From Flavobacterium aestivum (GTDB lineage: Bacteria; Bacteroidota; Bacteroidia; Flavobacteriales; Flavobacteriaceae), in contig NZ_CP113977.2 of assembly GCF_026870175.2 (NCBI RefSeq), positions 1,798,001 through 1,862,000 on the forward strand: 64,000 bases of DNA, written 5' to 3'. A program made the position numbers and the translations under genes. This document shows, piece by piece, positions 56,504-64,000 of this stretch (position 1 is its first letter; each line of letters opens with the position of its first letter). The notes under the pieces were generated by a model that did no database searches, was not told the origin of the DNA, and saw only the letters and a list, made by a program, of their open reading frames with translations.

Positions 56504-56843
56504 GGCTTTTTTGAATATAAAAGTTTTTTTTAAACTCAAACTTTGTACTGTCTTTAAAGCTGATGGTTGTTTTTTTTAAATTTTCATTGATGTATTCCTC
56601 TTCAATTGATAGATTTTCATTTTCGTTTTCATTTAGTAATGAATCATTTTTTATTTGTGATAAGAAGAATAATTCGTTTACTTTATTTTGTGTGTTATAG
56701 AATTTTGCAGATGATCTTTGCGTAAATACAGCTGCAAAAATCATGATTGTAAAATAAAAGCAAATTGAAATAATAGTCAAAGCTATTACTGATTCTAAGA
56801 TAGAATTTGCTTTTAGATTATAATACTTTTTTAATAATACCAT
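56496..56843 (-). CDS. Minor pseudopilin (GspI/H-like)
   Basis: A small pseudopilin of about 115 residues. Leader MVLLKKYYNLKA then NSILESVIALTIISICFY: cleavage after Ala puts Glu at position 5. The C-terminal part is short and very rich in Asn and Glu (NENENENLSIEEEYINENL). The open frame reaches back to 56906; ATGs at 56852 and 56843 both give good leaders. It overlaps the GspK-like gene by about 26 bases. Confidence 0.75.
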   Translation of the reverse strand: MVLLKKYYNLKANSILESVIALTIISICFYFTIMIFAAVFTQRSSAKFYNTQNKVNELFFLSQIKNDSLLNENENENLSIEEEYINENLKKTTISFKDSTKFEFKKNFYIQKSHE

Positions 56844-58029
56844 GAGATGCATTTTTTGAATCGAATATTGGAACTGCAATAAAGTAATTAGGTCTTTTTT
56901 TTGCATTAATTTCTATATCCGAAATAGTGTTGTCATACGTTGCAGATTCTGTTTTGTAAAATAATCGGTTGGTGTAAACTGAACCATATACTTTGCTTTT
57001 CAAAAATAATTTTCCAGTACAATAGATGTCACTAAATAGTAATCCGTCGGTATCTATTTCTATACTGTTTTTATCTATCATTTCATTTTTATTGCCAAAT
57101 AATACTATGGCCCCAGTTATTTTACAGCCTTTTTTTATTTCTATTTTACTATTGTTTTCACTTTCATTATTTACACACACTACAGAAGGGTAGTTTAAAG
57201 TAACGTTATCTTCTAATGTTATGCCATCTGAGGCAAATGCTTGTACTGTCCCTTTAAAACCTGATTCAAATGTTATTTTTTGGGCTATCAATATCACATC
57301 TTCTAAAACGGTATTTTTTTTAATATGCAACGAGTCTTTGGAACGCAAAATAAAGTTCCCTTTAAAAATTACATTCGAGACAATGGAGTTTAGATAGACT
57401 TCTTTGGTTGTATTAAAAAATGAGTTATAAAACAATGAATCTTTTGGTTTATCTATTTCGGATAAATTTGTTTTTTCTGCCTGTATTCCGTTGAATATTT
57501 TTTTAAAATCAGGATTGATTTCTGGAAGTTGATTTTCAGAAACCGTTTTTTTTCCTTCAACTATGATTTGATTCGGTCTATTGTTGATATAAGCTGTTTC
57601 AATGTAAGTTGAGGGTAATTGATTATCACCTATCAATTTCACAATGCCTGTGTAAGTAAGAGATTTTGAGAAATTTGTTAAAAATAATGCTGTTTTATCT
57701 TTGGTGTAAAGACCTGTAAAATGAGCAGATTGCACGGTGTCTTTGTTGGTCTCCGATTTTACCAATAAAAGATTTAATAGTCCGTACTTTTTTGTTTTAT
57801 AACTTCCTATAATGCCAGATTCTTCATCTTGTATAGAATCTTGTGGCTTCTCTTTGTCTCCTAGTGCAAGATTTATTATTGATTGATTATTTAGATATAA
57901 TTCTTCTTGAAGATTGTAATATAAATTGAGTTGATTATATAAATTTGAAAAAAATAATAATGCTCCGCATATTATAGAAACAATCAAACAAATGTAGATA
58001 GCATATAGTAAACTGTGAGCCTTAACCAT
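56818..58029 (-). CDS. GspK-like large pseudopilin with beta-helix-like domain
   Basis: A 403-residue protein whose N-terminus (MVKA|HSLLYAIYICLIVSIICGALLFFSN) has the prepilin layout but Tyr, not Glu, at position 5, as in the tip subunit GspK, which lacks Glu5. The rest is not GspK-like by eye: the C-terminal half (about 215-375) shows repeated short beta turns (GNFILRSKDSLHIKKNTVLEDVILIAQ, VTLNYPSVVCVNN, IKKGCKITGAIVLFGN) like a bactofilin-type or polymer-like beta-helix. It would cap the pseudopilus. Position before the I- and J-like genes supports this. Confidence 0.65.
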   Translation of the reverse strand: MVKAHSLLYAIYICLIVSIICGALLFFSNLYNQLNLYYNLQEELYLNNQSIINLALGDKEKPQDSIQDEESGIIGSYKTKKYGLLNLLLVKSETNKDTVQSAHFTGLYTKDKTALFLTNFSKSLTYTGIVKLIGDNQLPSTYIETAYINNRPNQIIVEGKKTVSENQLPEINPDFKKIFNGIQAEKTNLSEIDKPKDSLFYNSFFNTTKEVYLNSIVSNVIFKGNFILRSKDSLHIKKNTVLEDVILIAQKITFESGFKGTVQAFASDGITLEDNVTLNYPSVVCVNNESENNSKIEIKKGCKITGAIVLFGNKNEMIDKNSIEIDTDGLLFSDIYCTGKLFLKSKVYGSVYTNRLFYKTESATYDNTISDIEINAKKRPNYFIAVPIFDSKNASHGIIKKVL

Positions 58030-58039
58030 TTTTATTTAC

Positions 58040-58930
58040 TTATTTTTTTCTAAATAATTTAGTATAAAGCCTATCGAAAAAATTCTCTTTTTTAGGTGTA
58101 TTTCCTTTATTTATATTTGCTTCTTTATTTGCTTTCTCTATAGCTTTTTGTTTCTTTTTTTCTTCTCTTTCAGCCTTTTTATTTGCTTTGGTTGTTAATC
58201 TTGCTGCTTTTTTAGCCTCATTGGTTTCTTTTTTGCGAATTTTAATATTAGCTTTTTCATTTTCTAATGCTAATTCTTGCGCTTTTATAAAGTCTTTTTC
58301 AGCGTTTTTGGCAACAGCTATTTTATTTTTTTCAGTTTCTATTTGTGCTTTTTTGTCTGCATCGTCTTTTAACGTTTGTAGCTTTAATGTTAGCTTGTCT
58401 AGTTTAGATGCTTTTTGTTTTTTCACAGTTGGGATTCCATTGGTATAATTAACAGTGTCTTTTTTTACCAAATCATACCATTTTCCATGCTTTTTGTTGT
58501 TTTTATAGCATCCAGTTTCTACAATAATTCCATTTTTATCATATTTGTAATACATGCCAGTTCGCAATCCCTTAGACCACTTTTGAGTGCTTTCTATTGC
58601 ACCATTGGAATGCCATGTTATCCAATTGCCTACTTTTAGGCCATTTTTAAACTTTCCTTTTTCGGCAATTTGATTGCTATGATAGGTTTTTAGAAATGCT
58701 TCATTTAGTAAATCTCCTCCAAATCCACCTTGAGCACTATGAATAGCACCACCTTTAAACCAATAATATACTTTGTTTGGTTTTGGAGTAACATTTTTAT
58801 TGGTAACATAAAATTCATACCTAAAATTTTCATCTGAAATACGTTTTATGCTATAGGGGTCTGAAGAAAAAGAATAGGATGAGAATAGTATTGAAAAATA
58901 TAAAAAAAGGTGAGTTGTTTTTGCTTTCAA
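58040..58930 (-). CDS. MORN/YwqK-repeat protein with Lys/Glu/Ala-rich helical tail
   Basis: A 296-residue exported protein: a signal peptide (about 1-22), a region about 80-165 with MORN/YwqK-type repeats (YHSNQIAEKGKFKNGLKVGNW, WHSNGAIES, YDKNGIIVETGCYKNNKKHGKWYDL), then a long charged, probably coiled-coil tail (about 170-280) rich in Lys, Glu and Ala, and a basic end (LYTKLFRKK). Such repeats are often labelled antitoxin, but export and context make that unlikely. It lies 10 bases before the GspK-like gene and is the first gene of the operon. Function in the machine is unknown. Confidence 0.7.
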   Translation of the reverse strand: MKAKTTHLFLYFSILFSSYSFSSDPYSIKRISDENFRYEFYVTNKNVTPKPNKVYYWFKGGAIHSAQGGFGGDLLNEAFLKTYHSNQIAEKGKFKNGLKVGNWITWHSNGAIESTQKWSKGLRTGMYYKYDKNGIIVETGCYKNNKKHGKWYDLVKKDTVNYTNGIPTVKKQKASKLDKLTLKLQTLKDDADKKAQIETEKNKIAVAKNAEKDFIKAQELALENEKANIKIRKKETNEAKKAARLTTKANKKAEREEKKKQKAIEKANKEANINKGNTPKKENFFDRLYTKLFRKK

Positions 58931-58955
58931 AGTAAATTAAGTTTATAAACGGGTG

Positions 58956-58962
58956 CAAGATA
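58956..58962 (-). promoter_or_regulatory. Possible promoter box of the T2SS-like operon
   Basis: TATCTTG followed by C is one base short of the TAnnTTTG box, about 26 bases before the first gene of the operon. Weak, but nothing better is seen in the 112-base gap. Confidence 0.3.
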
Positions 58963-59042
58963 GTATAATATATAGTTTTTTTTTAATGCTATTGTAGCCT
59001 TTTTATATGCATTGTTATTAGAGTTGATTTTGTTTTATTTGA

Positions 59043-61763
59043 TTACTCAATGATTAATTTCTTTACTGTTTCTTTATCACCATCAGTTATTTTTAATATA
59101 TAAACTCCTGTATTTGTATTGTTTAAGTGTATATTTCTGTTGAATTTTGGTTCGTTTTTATATGTTTCATTAAAAATTTGTTTGCCTAATAAATCATAAA
59201 TAGAAATTTTTGCATCATTTGAAGTTGTGCTATTAAATTGGATATTAAAATTTCCGTGGTTTGGATTTGGATATAAACTAAAATTATTGACTTCAAAACT
59301 TGAAGAAGATAAAACACTTGATTTAGTACAGATAGTTAATTTGGCAGACTCTAGTACCCCGTTATCACCTAGAAAAGCATCTCTTACTCTTAATGTCCAT
59401 TTGCCTTCAGGGCTAATATTATTATAAGTTGATAAAGGTTGGGCAGGAGTCACTGTTTGTAAACTCGATGTGTTACATGAAAGAGGAGTTCCAGAATCGT
59501 CATAATTTATAAATAGTTTGTCATTTGAGGCACCGCAAAAACTATCAAACAATTTAACAACTGTACCTTGTGGATTGACTAATTCTATTTGAACATCTGG
59601 TAAATAGGGATGTTTAAGTTTTATTTCAATATTTATATCTGCAACTTTTTCTGAGGATGGAGGCACATCTATTGTTAATGAACTATAAGCTTCTGATTCT
59701 GGTATATAAAAAGGGGTTGTAAAAGTATAGGTGTTGCAAGAAGAATCAATTGGATTTGTAATAGAAAAAGAGTTGCTATTTACAGCATAGTAAATGTTAG
59801 CGGTTGGTTCAATTAAAATCCTGCAGTTTGTTGCATTAATATCCGGTACAGTGATTTGTGCTGATCCATTATTTGGTATATTGGAAACTAAAACAGTTGG
59901 AAAGGTTATTCCCCCATCGTTTGAAAGTTTAATATTGACATTGGATGACCCCGTTAGGGTGTTAGTATTGTTTACATTCCAATTTATTGTTTCTTTAGTA
60001 CCAGCAACCCAATTTAAATTTGGAGTGTTTTGAGATGTTATAGTAAAAGGACCAACATTTGCATTTACTGTTACCACCATGGCATCAGTATTGGTTTGTC
60101 CTAATCCTAAAGCAGCATTGTTTCTTCCAGTTAAAGTGAAATTTAATGTTCTGTTTATCGATGATACAGATTCTTTGTTAGTACTTAATTGACCAGATAA
60201 AACGTTTGCAAGAGCCGGCATATATCTAATAGGCGAGGCACTTGGTAAAATAGATATAAAAAGAGGGCCATTCGGTTTTGTATCATAAGCATAACTTTTT
60301 GAACCTGTTTGATCTGTGGCCGAGTCAAATTGTTCCCAACAATAAGTCAAAGTGTTTCCATTAGAATCTGACCCAGTTCCTTTTAAAATGAAAGGAGTAC
60401 TTTTTGGAATAGTGTAATCTAAGCCTGCATTAATTATTGGTGTTTGATTGGATAATGCTGTGTTTTTTGGACATAATTTTGAGGCTAAATTATCTTGGAT
60501 TTGTAAAATACTAGCATATCCAAAATAATCGTCTGAATGATTTTGAATATCATAATTTGTTATTCCGGCGTATCCCATAATAGTTGATCCACTACCAGGT
60601 TCTACACTTACGCCAGTTCCTTCTATATCATATGAAAAAGTGTGGTTTGCACCGAGTTGATGTCCCATTTCATGTGCAACATAGTCTATGTCAAATGTAC
60701 TACCTTCTGGTTTGGAGTCGGCAGGAGAGGTATAGGCACTTCCTTTACCATTTGTATAGACAGGAGTTGAGTTTGTGTTTTTTAACGTAGTACAAACACA
60801 TCCTATGCAACCAGCATCTCCACCACCTCCAGTGGCTGCGAATAAATGACCTATATCATAATTTGCTTCACCAATTACATTAGTGATTGTTGCTTGTACT
60901 TCTTTGTTCCATGTCCCTGGACAATCCCCTGTGCACCCCGTAATAGTTTTTAGTCCTTCAGTTTCGTTAGAATAGGGATCTGTATTGGCATTGGTATAAA
61001 TAATAGAATTGTTATTAGCAATAATCTCTAATTTCAAGCCTAAATCTTTATTGAAAATTCCATTAACTCTCGTAATAGTTGCGTTCATTCCTGCTAAAGC
61101 TCCTTCGACTGTTCCCCCAAAATAAGATGCATATTCTCCTGTACACGACAACGCTAATCGTACGGTCTTAAAAATACCTGTATTCGATTTTATTTGGCTG
61201 ACTTTTTTAATCAATTCATTATTTAGCGATATATCTATTGTTTTGCAAGTTAAAGGTAGCATTTCTTTATTTCTTTTTTTAGAAGTAGAAAGGATATATA
61301 CCGATTTATCAGATGTATTTGGTTCGATAAATTCTGAACCACTATCACCTCTTAAAACCATGGTCTGTATTCCATTTGGAGAAACACTAAAGTTAATAGA
61401 AGCATAAGGGTCTGTAATCCCTGTTCCAGAATAGGCTCGAATATCTGGGTATTTAGTTTGTAATTCTGGTGCAAAATTAGAAGACTCACTTACTAGGAAT
61501 TGTTCTAATTTTCCATTGCTATTGGGGATAGTAATTTTTATCGTTTTGTCTTGAATTGATTTATCATGAAGGCTCAGTAGAGTTTGTTTAAAATTGATTT
61601 CATTTAAACGGAAAAATAATTTATCGTCTAATTCGAGATTGTTATTAAGCTTGTCATATGATGAATTAGATGTTTGATTTACGGTTTCCCAAAGAGATTT
61701 ATTTTGGGAATACCCTAGGTAAGGGATCATTATAAATCCAAAAAAAAGTAATAATTTATTCAT
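59043..61763 (-). CDS. Secreted reprolysin-like metalloprotease with P-domain and T9SS type A tail
   Basis: A 906-residue secreted zinc protease. Signal peptide (about 1-19), propeptide-like region, M12B/reprolysin-like catalytic domain with AHEMGHQLGANHTF (HExxHxxGxxH, about residue 364) and a later Met-turn candidate (GSTIMGYAGI), then Ig-like regions, a proprotein-convertase P-domain (about 675-815, DVQIELVNPQGTVVKLFD ... GKWTLRVRDAFLGDNG), and a type A T9SS sorting domain (about 830-906, NFSLYPNPNHGNFNIQF ... GVYILKITDG). It therefore leaves by T9SS, not by the T2SS-like machine next to it. Calls of this kind are common in Flavobacteriaceae. Confidence 0.92.
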   Translation of the reverse strand: MNKLLLFFGFIMIPYLGYSQNKSLWETVNQTSNSSYDKLNNNLELDDKLFFRLNEINFKQTLLSLHDKSIQDKTIKITIPNSNGKLEQFLVSESSNFAPELQTKYPDIRAYSGTGITDPYASINFSVSPNGIQTMVLRGDSGSEFIEPNTSDKSVYILSTSKKRNKEMLPLTCKTIDISLNNELIKKVSQIKSNTGIFKTVRLALSCTGEYASYFGGTVEGALAGMNATITRVNGIFNKDLGLKLEIIANNNSIIYTNANTDPYSNETEGLKTITGCTGDCPGTWNKEVQATITNVIGEANYDIGHLFAATGGGGDAGCIGCVCTTLKNTNSTPVYTNGKGSAYTSPADSKPEGSTFDIDYVAHEMGHQLGANHTFSYDIEGTGVSVEPGSGSTIMGYAGITNYDIQNHSDDYFGYASILQIQDNLASKLCPKNTALSNQTPIINAGLDYTIPKSTPFILKGTGSDSNGNTLTYCWEQFDSATDQTGSKSYAYDTKPNGPLFISILPSASPIRYMPALANVLSGQLSTNKESVSSINRTLNFTLTGRNNAALGLGQTNTDAMVVTVNANVGPFTITSQNTPNLNWVAGTKETINWNVNNTNTLTGSSNVNIKLSNDGGITFPTVLVSNIPNNGSAQITVPDINATNCRILIEPTANIYYAVNSNSFSITNPIDSSCNTYTFTTPFYIPESEAYSSLTIDVPPSSEKVADINIEIKLKHPYLPDVQIELVNPQGTVVKLFDSFCGASNDKLFINYDDSGTPLSCNTSSLQTVTPAQPLSTYNNISPEGKWTLRVRDAFLGDNGVLESAKLTICTKSSVLSSSSFEVNNFSLYPNPNHGNFNIQFNSTTSNDAKISIYDLLGKQIFNETYKNEPKFNRNIHLNNTNTGVYILKITDGDKETVKKLIIE

Positions 61764-61782
61764 GCATTAAAATTTTGAGTGG

Positions 61783-61812
61783 CGAAATTAATTTATTTTT
61801 ATTGGAATGCAA
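61783..61812 (-). promoter_or_regulatory. Promoter of the metalloprotease gene
   Basis: On the minus strand, TTG (61812-61810), a 19-base spacer and TAATTTCG (61790-61783), one base from the consensus box, 20 bases before the start codon. Confidence 0.5.
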
Positions 61813-61977
61813 GAATAGTCCTTAACATTTAAATGAGTATTTGCTTTTTAAAAAAAACTTATAAATTAGAAATCTTTTTTATCTTAATGGTTATAATTTA
61901 AACATATATAATATTAATATTTTTCGATACTTTATTATTGAATTTAGTTGGCTTGTAATAATAATTTGATAAACGCA

Positions 61978-62006
61978 TTGCTGGTATGGAAAAAATACTA
62001 CTTTTG
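61978..62006 (+). promoter_or_regulatory. Promoter of the OmpH-lipoprotein-RHS operon
   Basis: TTG at 61978-61980, an 18-base spacer and a perfect TACTTTTG box at 61999-62006. It lies inside the longest open frame of the next gene, so that gene must start further down. Confidence 0.65.
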
Positions 62007-62031
62007 CGCCTTTGAAATTAACAAGTTATTT

Positions 62032-62535
62032 GTGCTTAAAAATAAAATAAACCCCCACGTTGTAATTAACATCTTATTAATTAGTTTGTTAATTGTTTTT
62101 TCTGTTCTCTTTTTCTTTAAATCGGATAAGGAAGTAGTTTATGTAGATAATGCTAAGTTATTTGATGGTTTTGTAATGACCAAAGAAATGAAGCGAGTTG
62201 GAGAAAAAGAATTCAATTCCAGAAAATTAGTTTTAGATAATTTGTATGCCAAATTACAGGCTTCTACAATTTCTGCTACGGAAAAAAAAATATTGATGCA
62301 ACAATTCATTCAAGGAAAGAGTGAATTAGAACAGTTCAATCAAGTTTTTGCATCTGAACAAACCGAAAAAATTTGGTCAAGAATAAAAAGTTATACTACT
62401 GAATTTTCAAAAGAAAAAAAATACCAATTAGTTATCGGTTCTAATAACAAACAAACAGTTTTGTTTGCTGACGAAAAAATTGACGTTACGAATGAACTTC
62501 TTACTTATCTAAATAAAAAGTATGAAGGTCTTTAA
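62032..62535 (+). CDS. OmpH/Skp-like membrane-anchored protein
   Basis: About 167 residues from the GTG at 62032. The open frame reaches back to 61948, but a consensus promoter at 61978-62006 lies inside it, so I choose this GTG (reading MLKNKINPHVV...). It has one N-terminal membrane helix (about 12-30) and an OmpH/Skp-like segment (YVDNAKLFDGFVMTKEMKRVGEKEFNSRK...), with an alpha-helical middle and a C-terminal YQLVIGSNNKQTVLFADEKIDVTNELL close to the OmpH family end. Skp-type proteins hold outer-membrane or exported clients. The next two genes overlap, so it is likely a chaperone for the giant RHS-like product. Confidence 0.75.
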   Translation: MLKNKINPHVVINILLISLLIVFSVLFFFKSDKEVVYVDNAKLFDGFVMTKEMKRVGEKEFNSRKLVLDNLYAKLQASTISATEKKILMQQFIQGKSELEQFNQVFASEQTEKIWSRIKSYTTEFSKEKKYQLVIGSNNKQTVLFADEKIDVTNELLTYLNKKYEGL

Positions 62536-63124
62536 TAAGTTAGTTTTTATTTTTTTTATTTTTCTTCTTGCTTCTTGTAAAAAAGACCCAAAAAATGGTC
62601 AACTAGATTCTGAAATTAGAGATCGATATTTTAATCTTGAAAAAATCGGTTGGAAATCCCGTTCCTATACACAAGTTATAGATGATATTGGTTTTACAGC
62701 AACCGAAGTTCCAATTCAATATTATTTATTGAAGGATTTAGGGAACGAAAACCTTAAACAGGTCGATTCTCTTTATGAAGAAAATAAAACGGAGCGCGTC
62801 ATAGAATTTACATTTCAGCAAGATGAAGAGAAAGATTTACTAGCCCAAAATTTTACGGGAATGGATTATACTGCAGCTGTAAAATACATGTCTTTTGGGC
62901 TTGATAAAGACTTTTATGTAGTGACTTCAAAAAAAGATACCATTCAGTGTTCCGGTGTAAATTTTGAGCGCAATTACAAAATTGCTCCTTTTCAAAAAGT
63001 ACTGCTGTTTTTCTCTGGAATAGATCCCAACGATAAAATACAATTAATTTACAATGATTACCTTTTTAGAAAGGGAACATTAAAATTTAAATTCAAAGAT
63101 CCTTTTACCCCTATAGCTTTATGA
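62522..63124 (+). CDS. Lipoprotein in the RHS-like operon
   Basis: A 200-residue lipoprotein: lipobox LLASC with Cys near residue 19, followed by KKDPKNGQ. The rest has no domain I recognise; it is mixed alpha/beta with regularly spaced aromatic residues and ends FKFKDPFTPIAL. It overlaps the OmpH-like gene by 14 bases and the next gene by ATGA, so all three are translated together. It may help to export or display the RHS-like protein; this is inferred from position only. Confidence 0.75.
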   Translation: MKVFNKLVFIFFIFLLASCKKDPKNGQLDSEIRDRYFNLEKIGWKSRSYTQVIDDIGFTATEVPIQYYLLKDLGNENLKQVDSLYEENKTERVIEFTFQQDEEKDLLAQNFTGMDYTAAVKYMSFGLDKDFYVVTSKKDTIQCSGVNFERNYKIAPFQKVLLFFSGIDPNDKIQLIYNDYLFRKGTLKFKFKDPFTPIAL

Positions 63125-64000
63125 TTCAACAAGTAAAAAAAAGTAAGTTTAAGAAAATAGTGGCTATTTATTTAGCAATGATGATTCTATTAGAAACTTT
63201 TCAGCCTATGCAAATTTATGCATTGACAGGAGGTCCATCGCAGCCAGAGTTTCAATCATTCACACCAATAGGAACCTCAGATATGGTAGATTTGTCTAGT
63301 GGTGATTTAAATTACAACATTCCTATTATGGATGTAGGTGGGTATCCTTTGAACCTAGCCTATAATTCTGGAGTAAATATGGATCAAGAAGCTTCATGGG
63401 TAGGATTGGGATGGGATCTTAATGTTGGTCAAATTTCTAGACAGCTTAGAGGATTACCTGATGATTTTGATGGAGATGAAATGATTTATGAGAATAGCAT
63501 GAAACCTAATGTAACTGTTGGAGCTAACGTTAATACATTTCTTACTGCTTTTGGTGCAAAAGAAGAAAATGGCCCTAGTCTAAAAGTTGAAAATGGGATA
63601 GGGATTAAGTATAATAATTATGATGGATTAGGGGTATCTGTAAATGGAGGGTTAGACTTTCAGATAAATGAAAATCTTTCGGTTGGTATGAATCTTGAAT
63701 CTTCTTCTTCAGAAGGTGTTTCTGTTTCTCCAAATATTTCGTGTTCTAAAAAAATCGGAAGTTTAGGTAATACTGATGTTAATCTAGGACTCAATGCAGG
63801 AGTAAGTTATAATAGTAGAAAAGGTGTTGAAAGTGTAACTCTAGGGGCTAATGTTGCTACTAAATCTTATCAAGATGATAATAAAGCAAAAATGGGTAAG
63901 ATTACTCATTTCAATGAAGGTGGTTCTGGTTCAATATCTTATATAGATGCTTCTTTTACACCAACAAAACGTGTGGGTATGGTGTCATCTAATATTATGT
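63121..64000 (+). CDS. RHS-like giant protein, N-terminal part (partial)
   Basis: The frame is open from ATG 63121 to the window edge, 293 codons without a stop. A signal or anchor segment (about 7-25) leads into a block that starts many large Bacteroidota RHS/YD-repeat proteins: FTPIGTSDMVDLSSGDLNYNIPIMDVGGYP, then NSGVNMDQEASWVGLGWDLNVGQISRQLRGLPDDFDGDE. A Gly/Ser/Asn-rich beta-strand region follows (SVSPNISCSKKIGSLGNTDVNLGLNAG). These proteins often run to 2000 residues or more and may end in a variable toxin domain, which is outside the window. The start overlaps the lipoprotein stop as ATGA. Confidence 0.8.
   Translation, partial: MIQQVKKSKFKKIVAIYLAMMILLETFQPMQIYALTGGPSQPEFQSFTPIGTSDMVDLSSGDLNYNIPIMDVGGYPLNLAYNSGVNMDQEASWVGLGWDLNVGQISRQLRGLPDDFDGDEMIYENSMKPNVTVGANVNTFLTAFGAKEENGPSLKVENGIGIKYNNYDGLGVSVNGGLDFQINENLSVGMNLESSSSEGVSVSPNISCSKKIGSLGNTDVNLGLNAGVSYNSRKGVESVTLGANVATKSYQDDNKAKMGKITHFNEGGSGSISYIDASFTPTKRVGMVSSNIM

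Noticed and set aside
47406..58930. The operon as a twitching type IV pilus
   Set aside because: No PilT retraction ATPase, PilY1-like tip protein or chemotaxis-like genes are present. The pseudopilin pattern with one Glu5-lacking large member fits a secretion machine better, though this is not proven.
58040..58930. YwqK-type antitoxin of a toxin-antitoxin pair
   Set aside because: The protein has a signal peptide, no toxin gene is adjacent, and it is packed into the secretion operon.

Overview
The window reads as a low-GC chromosome segment of a Flavobacterium-like member of the Bacteroidota. Three things point there: type IX secretion (T9SS) sorting domains and a PorP/SprF protein, promoter boxes of the form TTG-N17..21-TAnnTTTG in front of many genes, and A-rich rather than Shine-Dalgarno start contexts. 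The gene set is mostly ordinary chromosomal housekeeping. There are no tRNA or rRNA genes, CRISPR arrays or insertion sequences that I can see.

Layout: (1) 1-5960, the end of rpoB, rpoC and a small DUF3467 gene. (2) 5963-8900, five head-to-tail 591-592 bp units. Each carries its own upstream element, a 118-residue secreted protein of unknown function and (units 1-4) its own terminator. (3) 8984-10573, prfC. (4) 11185-17198, a T9SS type B surface protein, a PorP/SprF partner and a PorE-like OmpA protein. (5) 17261-18703, a lipoprotein alpha-amylase of the archaeal/plant-like type. (6) 19580-27534, a SurA-type chaperone, a MoxR ATPase and both aconitases (acnB, acnA), with a decayed copy of the acnA start in front of acnB. 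(7) 27877-41973, a mixed block: a PAQR/HlyIII protein, a LysM-NlpC/P60 endopeptidase, an amino-acid permease, ald with a divergent Lrp regulator, a long-form GAPDH, an HtrA protease, dapF, a GNAT acetyltransferase, mltG, a lysozyme-like secreted protein and a PepSY-like protein. (8) 42562-47219, udk, a DivIC/FtsB protein and both methylmalonyl-CoA mutase subunits. (9) 47406-58930, a tightly packed minus-strand operon of thirteen genes encoding a type II secretion/type IV filament machine. (10) 59043-61763, a secreted metalloprotease with a T9SS sorting tail. (11) 62032-64000, an OmpH-like protein, a lipoprotein and the N-terminus of a giant RHS-like protein that runs off the window.

The parts most worth attention are the five-copy secreted-protein array with its paired AACGAGT element (also present upstream of mltG) and the divergent Bacteroidota T2SS-like operon. 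That operon has secretin, ATPase, platform, pseudopilins, a stripped-down prepilin peptidase, GspL/M/C-like inner-membrane proteins and two unexplained extras. The genome therefore appears to combine T9SS and a T2SS-like machine. The neighbouring protease uses T9SS, so the substrates of the T2SS-like machine are not identified here.

All calls rest on reading the sequence and on remembered family features; no database search was run.
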